Below are positions 1 to 10,075 of a DNA stretch of 64,000 bases, one piece after another. The DNA is from Glandiceps talaboti (Eukaryota > Hemichordata > Enteropneusta > Spengelidae), in contig NC_135569.1 of NCBI RefSeq assembly GCF_964340395.1, positions 6,443,040 through 6,507,039 of the forward strand, written 5' to 3'. The position numbers were made by a program, and so were the translations under genes. Each line of letters begins with the position of its first letter. The stretch's first letter is position 1. The notes under the pieces are model-generated. The model had not been told where the DNA came from, did not search any database, and saw only the letters and a program-made list of their open reading frames with translations.

Positions 1-869
1 TGTCAGTTTGATAGAGAGATAAGGAGAAGAATTTTCAGCACCTTCAAAACCAGTTTGAATTGTCTACTACTGATAAAACGATGTTCTCATCAGGGGTACC
101 TCTAGACAACTGTTGCAAGGGTTGTAGCAGTTTACTTGCTATTAAATGGTTTGCAGACTTTGTGCAGATGATAGGTCGAACATCCAGGCTCCTACAAGGG
201 CTACAACTATATGGTAGTTTCATGATAATGTAAGACAATAAACTCACAATACACACACATGCGTGCGCGCACACGCACACACACACACAACGCAACATAC
301 ATCTACACAAACACATCATTGTCAATTGCATAGTGAGTTTATTAAGTTCATTAATATAAAGAAAACTTTTACTTCACGGCTCATCTAAGCAAATACGTAA
401 ACAACACACAAGAGCTTTGAAACATCGTATACAGGAAGTAAGAGACTCAGATTGTCATTTAAGCATCAGACAATAAAATGTGTTAATTTGTGGGATATGC
501 TGGGGTTGAGGAACTGAAATTTTATACATATAGAAGACATGTATCAACATTAAAATCATTTTCAAATAGTTGAATCAAGGTTATTATACAAGTAGTTTCA
601 CTTGAGTAAAAATCTGATAAACTCAGCTTGTGCCACTTTAATGTATGCGTCGTGTTTCACAGCAAATCAGTGAACTTTCATCGAAGAGGGACGAGATAAA
701 TCATATTCAGTAATTAACCACAATGATAAATGCTACTTCTACTTCTCAAGCTTATGAGATAATCTGAAAATCCCTTATATGAAAAAACAAACAAATTTGT
801 GACAATTAATAGACATTTGAGCAAATACATATATTATAATTAATTTTATAATTAAGTATGTATTTAAAT

Positions 870-1745
870 AGGAACTTGTAAATCACAATTCTCATACTAT
901 CAATGGTACATACAAGTACTGGCATCAGACCGTGGACAAATGGAACTTAATACAAACAGGGAAAGTAAACAACTGAATTGCAGTAATAACACTTGGTACA
1001 GCATGTTGGAACAGCTGAGATTTGTGTTACACACCATGGTTTGATAACAGTTTTATGGCCTTTTCATGTGTACATGAAATGCCAGGGGAACTTCTAATTT
1101 GTTTGTCAACATGAACTATAAAAGAGGCCATAAAACTGTTCTTATCAAATGATGGGATGTAATAGGAGTCTATGTACTTCCAACATGCTGTACCAAGTGT
1201 TATTAATCCAATTCAGTTGTTTATTTTCCCTGTTTGTAACAGGTTTCATTTGTCCATGGTCTGACGTTGGCAGTTGTAATTAAGTACTCAAGGGAGACTG
1301 GATTCACAATATTAATAAAAATTACGAAAAAAACAACTTTCAAATTACAATTCTAATACTGTCAACGATACAAAATTAAGTACGTAAGGTAAGAAGCTGG
1401 TTTTATAATATAAAATACATAAATAAGGTAGTCTGGTCTCATAAAATAACATAAAAATTAAGAAAAAAAACAACGTTCAAATCACAAGTCTCATTTTGTC
1501 AAAAATACATAAATAAGGTAGATGGTTGCATAATGTAACAAAAATTATAAAAAAAATCAACAACAAATAAAAAACAAGGAAACTTTCAAATCACAATTCT
1601 CATACTGCCAAAGATACATACTTATGGTAGACTAGTTTCATAATGTAACAAAAATTTAAAAAAAAAATCTTTCAAATTACAATTTTCACATTGTCAGAGA
1701 TAAATATCAAGGTAGAATCCACCACATAATAACAAAAAAAAATTG
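870..1745. repeat. Degenerate AT-rich minisatellite, unit about 90-130 bp
   Basis: Recurring unit phrases 'ttcaaatcacaattctcata' and 'ataaggtag...ataatgtaac' occur near 1340, 1470, 1585 and 1670, with a left fragment at 880-912. The array is split by the foldback element at 905-1285. Confidence 0.7.
905..1285. mobile_element. Foldback element with about 150-bp inverted arms
   Basis: Arms near 915-1067 and 1118-1280 are imperfect reverse complements; for example 'cttggtacagcatgttgga' pairs with 'tccaacatgctgtaccaag'. A loop of about 50 bp separates them. There is no coding capacity. It lies within the minisatellite, so it may have inserted there. Confidence 0.75.
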
Positions 1746-2279
1746 CTTCTCTATTTAAACACATGATTACCACAACGAGAAGGAAATTTACTACCAACCA
1801 CAAAATAAGGTTACTAGATTTATTGCCATAACAACCACCTTCTACATTTTTTTACTGACTCTTTCTAAAAATAGTATGCTTTTGACTGAAATATAATAAC
1901 AGTTTTTACATTTTTGTCATATTGCCGATTGCAATAACAGCATTCATTACCAAACCAGGAGTGACGACAGGTTTTTAATTGGACATTGTAGTTTCCAGCA
2001 CCTCAATATCATGGAAACTTTGTTTAAATTAGTTAAAACATATCAATTATTATGCCATGGTAACACTTCTGTTGATAAATAACAGTTTGGTCCATTGATT
2101 AGGGTAGACAAAACATGGCATGAGAGATTCTTTGAAGTTCTTGTATCCACTCAACTTTTCAGCCAATTGCCATCCCTTCTGTGAAGGACTATAGCAGAAA
2201 TAAATAATTGTAAAAGTTATGCAGGTTTAGAAGTGTAAAGTTGATGTAAACAGTAGCAGCCTCATAACTAGGACTATGT

Positions 2280-2545
2280 TTAAAGTGGCTATATGGACAA
2301 AGATTGGGTATTTATTTTGTATTTTCTAAGTTATAAAGCAATTTTATCATGGTTTCTTACTTGAAAAATCAATGTGAAACATCATCAACAAAGTCTGTGT
2401 TTGTAACTTAATAAATGGGAAATGCTTAATGTGTAAAATGTTTGTTATTGTACGTACAATAACAAATATTTTAGACATCTTTTTTTAAAGGTTTTTGCAA
2501 GGTATTGCATTACAAACACAGACCTGGTATGTGTACTTGCTACTT
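2280..2545. mobile_element. TTAA-bounded palindromic MITE, right-truncated copy
   Basis: It begins at TTAA with AGTGGCTATATGGACA and contains the symmetric centre 'tgttattgtacgtacaataa'. It follows the copy at 4485-4830 up to the 'cattacaaacacagacctgg' part of the right arm and then diverges. Confidence 0.75.
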
Positions 2546-3262
2546 GCTGTTAACCATTGTAAAAAGCCGATTTTAGGCAAAAAAAAAGAAGAATTATTTC
2601 TGGTCAGTACACACATCACTTAAATACCCCCGTGTTGGTCTTTTTGTGCGTGTTTGTTCAGCCCATGCAGTCTGCAGATCTGAGGGGAAACACAAAAATA
2701 ACCTCCCTACTACAGTGAAGACAACTGCAGCACCAATCATGAACAAGCAAATGACATCTACCCCACATACACACTTGCTCTAAAGTACTAAATAAAAAGA
2801 ACAGTAACTGCCATAAATAGTAGACTGAGTGACAGGTTTGTTGAGAATTTAAAAAAAAAAAAACTGTCTTCACCAGAAACAATTCTTTTTTTCTTTGGTC
2901 TTATATTAAGTTAAACATGACAATAAATAATAAAGGTTAAAATATTTACATATTTACAAAATAAAAAGGAACACTACAGTTCATTTTAGGATAAACAAAT
3001 TTGTGCTCTGAAATAAAGTAATTCTATATTTTCTTAAGTTAAGAATAATAAATAAGTTCTATATTTTGTGCCTGCACTTTTCACGTTTTTAAAACAATTT
3101 TTTTTTTAATGAACATGATTTTGAGTTGGAATTAATTATTATTTCATTGCAGTAATACTTCATAAATGAATGACTTCTTTTTTTAAGTAGAATGGGATTG
3201 TTGTAATCTTTGGGTTTTAGATTTTCCAGTGCTTCAAAAATAATACACCATATTCCATTTAC

Positions 3263-3640
3263 CAGAAAGACAAAAGATTGCACAGTTTGACCACTTGGAG
3301 TGCTGTTCACAAAGACAAAAGATTACACAATTTGACCACTAGGAGTGCTGTTCAGAAGCAGTTTTTGGACCAGAAATGAGGGCTATGATATTTGAGTACT
3401 TTAGGCTCCTTGAAAAAAATATCATTTCTCTGTGTTTTTCAGGGCAAACATGTTGCATTTTCAACCAGTTAAAGCATTCCCCTTTGTTTCAGACCATGTC
3501 ATTTTCAGGAACTCGGAGAGTTGTTTTAGCCACACTTTGTTTACTACTTCAGGTACTGCCATGTGATACAGCCCTCACTGTTCTTCATCTTGGATGCCCT
3601 CGCGTGACACTTCTTATGAAAGTGATTTTGAGGCTGATAA
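3263..3640. repeat. Dispersed repeat A, copy 1, with an internal 45-bp duplication
   Basis: It matches 13945-14280. At its left edge 'aaagacaaaagatt...gagtgctgttcac' is duplicated at 3266 and 3311. The overlapping 91-codon plus-strand frame is not conserved between the two copies, so it is not called as a gene. Confidence 0.65.
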
Positions 3641-4484
3641 TTGGAATATAGTGTATTTGACAGTACAAATACTATATATGGACATCACAATGTACCATGA
3701 ATCACATTTCCAATCTATGCGTGGCAAGATAAGACTTCACAATAAGTTAAACATTAGCTTTCTATTGCAATATGCCCATAATAGTTTACAAAAATTTTTT
3801 CTAATACTGTGTCTTGTGAAAAGTACTGAATCTATGATACATTAAAAACACAATAGAATGCTTGTAACATCCTAGAATAATTATTATACTTTCCTAGAAA
3901 TTGTTGGTGATACTGAGATACCGACATGCAGCAGTGTTGGTGTTCGTAAAACTATAACTAAAACTATGAAAATTGGAATCAAATTTGTTGAAAACATACA
4001 CATGAGTTACAAAAGTATGGAAGATTTGTTTATAACTCATTTACTCCATAAAACTCTGAATTTTCCTCATACAGTTATGAATGACCAAACTCTAGCAAAA
4101 TAATTCTCTTGTAAGATTTTTTTTTTTTTTTTTTTTTTTATAGTTCTCTCATTTTTAAAGAGTTTATCATTATTTACCTGTCAGTAGCTCATCTGATGGT
4201 TATACACATTATATGGCTTTCATGATTTATTGTGCTTTCCTTTTCACAGCTTTCCAGGAATTACTGATGCTTGCAAAAAAGGAATCTCTTTCATTACTGT
4301 TATTTCACTTTGTAAATTACGAATATTTATAGCCTGGGTTAGTAACTAGAGTTTGGTCAAAGTCTGCTCTAGAATCCATTCATGTGGGTATTTAGGTAAT
4401 CTCTACTCAAAACACCATTTTTGCAATTATTGTTTTGCACTTCACGTCATTGATGAAACTTGTCATACAGTACATATTTACATA

Positions 4485-4830
4485 TTAAAGTGGCCATATG
4501 GATTGGGTATTGATTTTGGATTTTCTAATTTATAAAACAATTTTATCATGGCTATCTACTTGAAAAATCAATGTGAAACAACATATGTCAAGTCCTTGTT
4601 TGTAACTCAATAAATTGCAAGAGATTAATGTGTGTAAAATGTTTGTTATTGTACGTACAATAACAAAATTTTACAAATTTGTTTAACTTTTTGCAATGTA
4701 TTGAGTTACAAACACAGACTTGGTGTATGTTTCATATTGATTTTTCAAGTAGGAAGCCATGATAATTTTTTTTTATAAATTAAAACTCCAAAATAAATAC
4801 CCAATTCTCATGCATATTTGGCCACTTTAA
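4485..4830. mobile_element. TTAA-bounded palindromic MITE, full copy
   Basis: About 346 bp run from TTAA+AGTGGCCATATGGAT to ATATTTGGCCACT+TTAA. The two halves are reverse complements around 'tgttattgtacgtacaataa'. Further copies at 2280 and 53280 start at the same TTAA, which suggests TTAA target preference. Confidence 0.8.
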
Positions 4831-4998
4831 TTAACAGCATGGATTACTGTGCATAATAGTACTAGCAGTATGGTGAGAGCCCAAACTCCCTCCCAAAAAA
4901 TGGATTCTAGGCTAGTCAAAATTCACGTTAGCAGCCCTGTCAACATCAAAATGGAAAAATGTTGTCAAGTAATGACCATGAATCTGGTCATTGAGAGA

Positions 4999-7900
4999 TT
5001 ACAATAGGATAGAATAGACTGCCAGTGCAGTTGAGAAAACAAATCCTATAAAACTAATCAGATTTGTGCGTGCAGAACCGAATACTGACGCGTCAAAGTT
5101 GAAGCAGCCCTGACGACCGTGTATGACTTGGAATTGTTGCGCTTCACAAAACTCCTTACCATTCTTGTATTTCTTTCCAATTGCTTCACCATTGTACTCT
5201 GCATCTTTACAGTGTCGAAATGTCTCCTCACAAAAATCTGCACAGATCAACAGATGTCTGGGGGGGAAAAGAGAAAGATGTCGAAAACCAAACAGTGAAT
5301 GTTAATACATTTTAGTACTATCACTGATAATTTTCAACTTAGGGAGTCCATTTTATTTCTGTTTCTTACAGCTAAAATGATGTTGGCTTGGTGTGTCACT
5401 CACGGGACATTATGTTTTTGACACAAAGATGGACATATTTCATCTCTAGACTAACATTAACAGAGACACAATAAACACAGCAGGATCCTTTGCCCAATCA
5501 CATTGAATATTGATAAACATTGCTATTCTTTCACAGTGCAGTAAAAACATGGTTCTAATGAAAACATTGCACATGAACTTGATGATTTTAATGGCTGCAA
5601 TTTTGTTTATTTTCTAATCATTATCGGAACCACATTTTTTTTTTTTTTTTTTTTTTTTTAAATATTTGGCCTAATTAGTACATTTGTACTTACCTGTCAT
5701 ACCATTCTATCTGTGCTGGACTACAGAAATAACACATCATATAATTCAGTCTATATTCACATGCTAGAGTGGCTGCATACAGTGCATACATTCCACCAAA
5801 CACTGCAGTCACCTCCGTTCTTCTGCAACATGCCATGTCACTGTACCAGGAACAGTTAGATAGACTGCTTTGTGAACGGGCAAAACGGTCACCTAAATAA
5901 AGTTGTACCAGGAATAGTTAGATAGACTGCTTTGTGAACAGGCAAAACGGTCACCTAAATAAAGTAGTACCAGGAATAGTTAGATAGACTGCTTTGTGAA
6001 CAGGCATAACAGTCACCTAAATAAAGTAGTACCGGGAGCAGTTGGAGAGTGGAACGACATCGACATAACTGTCAATTGAAAAAAGTAGTAACATGATGTT
6101 AGATAAACATGTTTTTAACATTTAAAACAAAAAGATAAGAAATTCTTTGTCTTCTTGACTATCATACACAGCTGTTTTCTTACCCCAGCGATATCAAATT
6201 ATCAACTTATATCAAGATGTATTCTGACCGACATTTTGTTTGTTTTTAAGTGGATGCAACATTTTTCAAAAATTAAGACAATTAAAAAGATATAATAAAA
6301 TGAAATACTAGTAAAATCCTGACCTACCTACCGTATTTTCTGAGGCCATGTTAATATATGAAACACAAATGTTTTTGGGGGCTTATTTTCCAAGGACGTT
6401 CTTTTCTCAGGTGCAATTTGAATTTTTAGTATTTGCAGCAGTAAATGCGAACTAAAACACAGCTTGAGTCTACTTCCGCACCTCAGCAGGCTTTTTCAAT
6501 AAATTTCAATTGAAAAGGGTAAATGGAACTTAGATTTCATTGAATTAACAGTTGGATATATGTACTGCAGTGTGTTTGCCAAGGTTGGGGAACCATGGTA
6601 ACAGAAAGACAGAATATGGCAAACTGGCCTAGTTTCCAATACCATAATTTTGGTAGGAAACACTGCTAAAAATGACAGGGGAACTCAGGTAGATTTTACC
6701 TGATTACGAGAACATTGTTAGGGAACCCTGGTAGATTTTGCCTGCTTGCCACCCTTAACAAAAAACACTGGTTGGGAACCCTAGTAAAATGACTGGGAAA
6801 CTCAGGTAGATTTCACCTACTTACCACCCTTAACAAAAACACTGGTTGGGAATACTGGTAAAATGACATGGGGAACTCAGGTAGATTTCATCTGCTTACT
6901 GCCCTTAACAAAAACACTGTTACAGTAATGCCTTATATAATGGTGTAACTTTATTCATTGGAATCAAAAAGGAAATTGAACAAAGTATCGTTCAATCTAG
7001 CTATACGGTAGAATACCACATGCTAACATAGTTAACAACCTATCCCATATTTGCCAGGTGCTTGTAATTGACCAGTTCATTCACACAGTTGCTCATTAAT
7101 ATTCAATCATGTCTGACATGCAAATAATGTTTACTACAGTCTCCATCTCCAGTCTGAAAGTGGACGTGATAATGTCATAAGTTTATATTAGTGCTCCAAT
7201 TTTAGATCAAAATGTGCTGCTAGACCTATCCTTTTCACTAGACATGGTGAAAGAGATCTTGAGACTCAAAAGCCACAGTTAGCCTCTAGACTAATTAATC
7301 CTGTGAATATACATGTTTGCATCGGAGTGTCTCATTACCTAAATGACATATATTTGGCAAAATATCTCAAAGATAACTTTAATATCTTCAAATGAATATT
7401 CATCTGTGTTGGTAAACCATAGAATTTTCAAGGTTGTTGGGAACATAAGTTCAATTCGATACTATAACCTCAATATCAGTGTTACTGTTAGGTAAGAAAT
7501 CTAAGCGACGAATATATTACTGCTATGTTTTTGTTACATTAAGTCTGTTAAACCAAGTCAAATAAACAGAAAATTGTAGCTGAAACTGTTCACTCATAAT
7601 TGCAAAGCATACAAGTAAAATTCAAGGCCAGTAATTCGTATGCATGTTGATAATTCTTTATATTAATTTAATTCAATTATACTGTGTCGTATACAGGTTT
7701 ATGAAGTTGGAACACTTTAGTGATAGCAATGGAATTTCCCTCCTTGATCCACCAGCAAATGCAGGATAAATCAACCTGATTCACTCTATATAACTGGTAT
7801 AAATTTATCTTGGTGTCACCGCACACTTTGGAATAAATACAGACTTAAAATAAATACTACGTACGTAAATCGCCTTTCAATACGGTTATGTTACATGTTC

Positions 7901-8308
7901 ATATATTATATGACCGGGTCATTTCATGAACTCGAAATTACTAAATTCAAGACTACCCTTAATTGTTAGAATAACCCCATCCTCAACACGTCGACAAAAA
8001 CAACAGTGTGTGTCCTCACATAAAATTATATAATTTGATATTTACTAAATATTAATTAATTCGTGGGTTATTGAGGTGAATGTTGTTGAATAACATTAAC
8101 AACACACACTCAGTGATTTATGCGGGGAATTAATTGGGTAACGCGACAAAATTACAAAAGAAACATTTAAATTTCAATTGTACATACCGTAATATACACA
8201 GTTAGCTCCTGCATGATCTGTTGCAATTTTTTCTTCTGCTTGTACAAATAAAATACAGCATAAAATGAACAAGCTTGACAGGAAAATAGTATTTCGCCAC
8301 TCCGCCAT
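4999..8308 (-). CDS. Folate-receptor-like, cysteine-rich secreted GPI-anchored protein (3 exons)
   Basis: Minus-strand exons 8188-8308, 5694-5892 and 4999-5257 join in phase (121, 199 and 259 nt) to give 192 aa with GT-AG introns of 2295 and 436 bp. Residues 1-24 are a signal peptide (MAEWRNTIFLSSLFILCC start). The mature chain has 12 cysteines (37, 54, 62, 63, 85, 94, 97, 112, 116, 123, 144, 158), including a CC pair, CYFC and a CADFC motif. That spacing resembles the folate receptor/riboflavin-binding protein domain (Folate_rec), and there is an NCS glycosylation sequon at 53. The last 20 or so residues are hydrophobic with no charged tail, which suggests a GPI-attachment signal and a cell-surface location. 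The protein is shorter than vertebrate FOLR (about 250 aa), so folate binding should not be assumed. The start is the first ATG of a signal peptide, 273 bp from the ALG3 start in divergent orientation. The intron 1/exon 2 junction carries tandem acceptor copies (5846-6093). I am confident this is a gene and moderately confident of the family. Confidence 0.8.
5846..6093 (-). repeat. 62-bp tandem repeat containing a splice acceptor and the 5' part of an exon
   Basis: Copies start at 5846, 5908, 5970 and 6032 (period exactly 62; the fourth is degenerate). Each of the first three contains, on the minus strand, TTTATTTAG|GTGACCG followed by the first bases of exon 2 of the folate-receptor-like gene. 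Only the copy next to 5846 continues into the true exon. Entering at an upstream acceptor would reach an in-frame TAG formed by the next copy's TTTAG. Confidence 0.85.
6640..6925. repeat. Dispersed minisatellite, about 74-bp unit (copy 1)
   Basis: Three to four degenerate units carry the phrases 'gggaactcaggtagatttca', 'acccttaacaaaaacactg' and 'tggttgggaa'. The array lies in intron 1 of the minus-strand gene. The same array occurs in the opposite orientation at 11640-11870 inside ALG3 intron 5. Its edge 'ttggtaggaaacactgc' is mirrored at the far edge of the other copy, so the array probably travels as part of a mobile element. Confidence 0.75.
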
Positions 8309-8581
8309 ATTGGACCTCAGCAATTCACTTCGACTTGTGGGGGTGTTGGTTGGTATTTCAAGGGACTAATACAGTATCCGTTGTCGAACTTTCTGACATT
8401 ACCTTATGTGACATTCTTTTCATGATATGTTTTCTGTAATTATTTAAGGTATAATAATGATATTGGAAGGTATGCTATGTAATCATCCAGATGTAGCATC
8501 ATCTTCTTTTGAATGGTGTCGCCCAGTCCCAGCTGATAACCTTTGACCTTGTAGGTCAATAGCTGCAGAGCGTGTTTCGAA
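8309..8581. promoter_or_regulatory. Putative bidirectional promoter between the folate-receptor-like gene and ALG3
   Basis: Only 273 bp separate the two divergent start codons (8308 minus, 8582 plus), so both 5' UTRs and core promoters must lie here unless upstream non-coding exons exist. No TATA box is well placed for either gene. An everted half-site pair TGACCT-TGT-AGGTCA sits at 8544-8558, 23 bp before the ALG3 ATG; it resembles a nuclear-receptor half-site pair but could be chance. The promoter call is inferred from geometry. Confidence 0.6.
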
Positions 8582-10018
8582 ATGGGTCTGAAAGATCGCA
8601 TATTGGCAGCCAAAGATCGGTTTGTATTTGACCCAAAGTATCTATGGGCAGCTGCAGCGGCACTATGGATCGCAGAAATCATCGTCAGCGTGTGGGTAAT
8701 TGAAAATATAAGATGTAAGTAACGCCGCACTCATTCTTTCTCACGAATACGGAATAGTTTAGTCAACTACCCTGGGTTGAAGTTGAGGTCATCACATACG
8801 ACCATTTACCTTTGTATGCTAATTAAGTGCAAGCTTACAAACTACAATGTACACAGTGCCATTGTAGTCAATATACCTTCTTGTTTGTGAAATTACAGCA
8901 AAATAACTTGAACTCCTTCACTATGCATATTAGCAACCATACATAATATATTTTAGTTTTGTTTTGTTTATGATGTGTGTACAGTAACACCACTGTGATT
9001 GCAGTATACAAATTGAAATTACACACTATTTATTTTAATATTTGGATTGAACTTGCAAACACAGTGTTTGAGAATTAAAGGGGAAATACACTCCAGGAAA
9101 AAACAACAACATTTTCATGAACTTTGGGTTCTGGAGAGTCATTTCCTAGTTTTTACATCACCTACATTAATATTTACATGCAATTTCAGAGAAACATCAA
9201 ATTGAAGTTGTCCCCCATTTGGGGATCTTTGCTGTCGGCCACATTGCCTCATTGGAGTCATCATAAATGATTTTTGCGATGACAACACAGCACATATTTT
9301 TGTATGATCAAACCCCTCAAATAAAGAATGCTGTGATTTGATAGCCAAGAGTAAAATAATATGCAAAGGTAGGACAGAACCCCATCACATATGAGTGCAA
9401 ATGTGGCATACTCAAGATATTTGCAAGAGACTAGAGTGCTTGCGATGTTCTCTGCAGCTGTATTTTCATGAGTGTATCCAGTGACATTACAGCAGACAAC
9501 ACTACAAGCATGAGTGCAAATACCGCTGAGTACCCCATACTACACTCATGTAGCATGGGGTGTTATTATTTCATGTTTATCTGAAATAGCAAATTTCCAT
9601 GAAAATCATACTTTGGGATCATACAAATATGTTCACATACAAGGAATGACCATGCACTCATTACAGGTATGCAATAATGTTTTTTGGTATTGTACTGCAG
9701 TGCATATACCACTAGCACAGTGCATCCACTGGTGCATATAATCAGTGGTACATACATGTATGTAATAATGAACAGATCGTTATATGATGTATATGTTTTT
9801 TCTGTTCTTGCTTGATTGTTACCAGACACCAATATTGACTGGGAGGCTTACATGGATGAAGTGGAGGGTGTTGTCAATGGTACTTATGATTATATGGAAT
9901 TGAAAGGAGGAACAGGACCTTTAGTGTAAGTATTATATGGTATTTACAGTTTGAACAAATAGCATAGAAGTGGCAGTGGTGATGTCGGTGGTGATGATGA
10001 TGATGGTGATGTCGGTGG

Positions 10019-10075
<57 letters not shown>

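Larger units (their letters stand above)
1..4998. other. Gene-poor flank made of repeats
   Basis: No supportable exon was found on either strand. The stretch holds a (CA)n tract at 250-289, a degenerate AT-rich minisatellite interrupted by a foldback element (870-1745), two copies of a TTAA-bounded palindromic MITE (2280-2545 and 4485-4830), a dispersed repeat near 3263-3640 and a poly-T run at 4117-4139. Reading frames here are short and overlap repeats. Part of the interval next to 4998 should be 3' UTR of the minus-strand gene that ends at 4999; an ATTAAA on the minus strand (4826-4831, inside the MITE) is the nearest poly(A)-signal candidate I see. Confidence 0.7.

Noticed and set aside
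3376-3651. 91-codon plus-strand frame with a hydrophobic stretch
   Set aside because: It sits in dispersed repeat A; the other copy at 13945 does not keep the frame.
5846-6093. CRISPR-like array
   Set aside because: The repeats are contiguous with no unique spacers, and the context is an animal gene.
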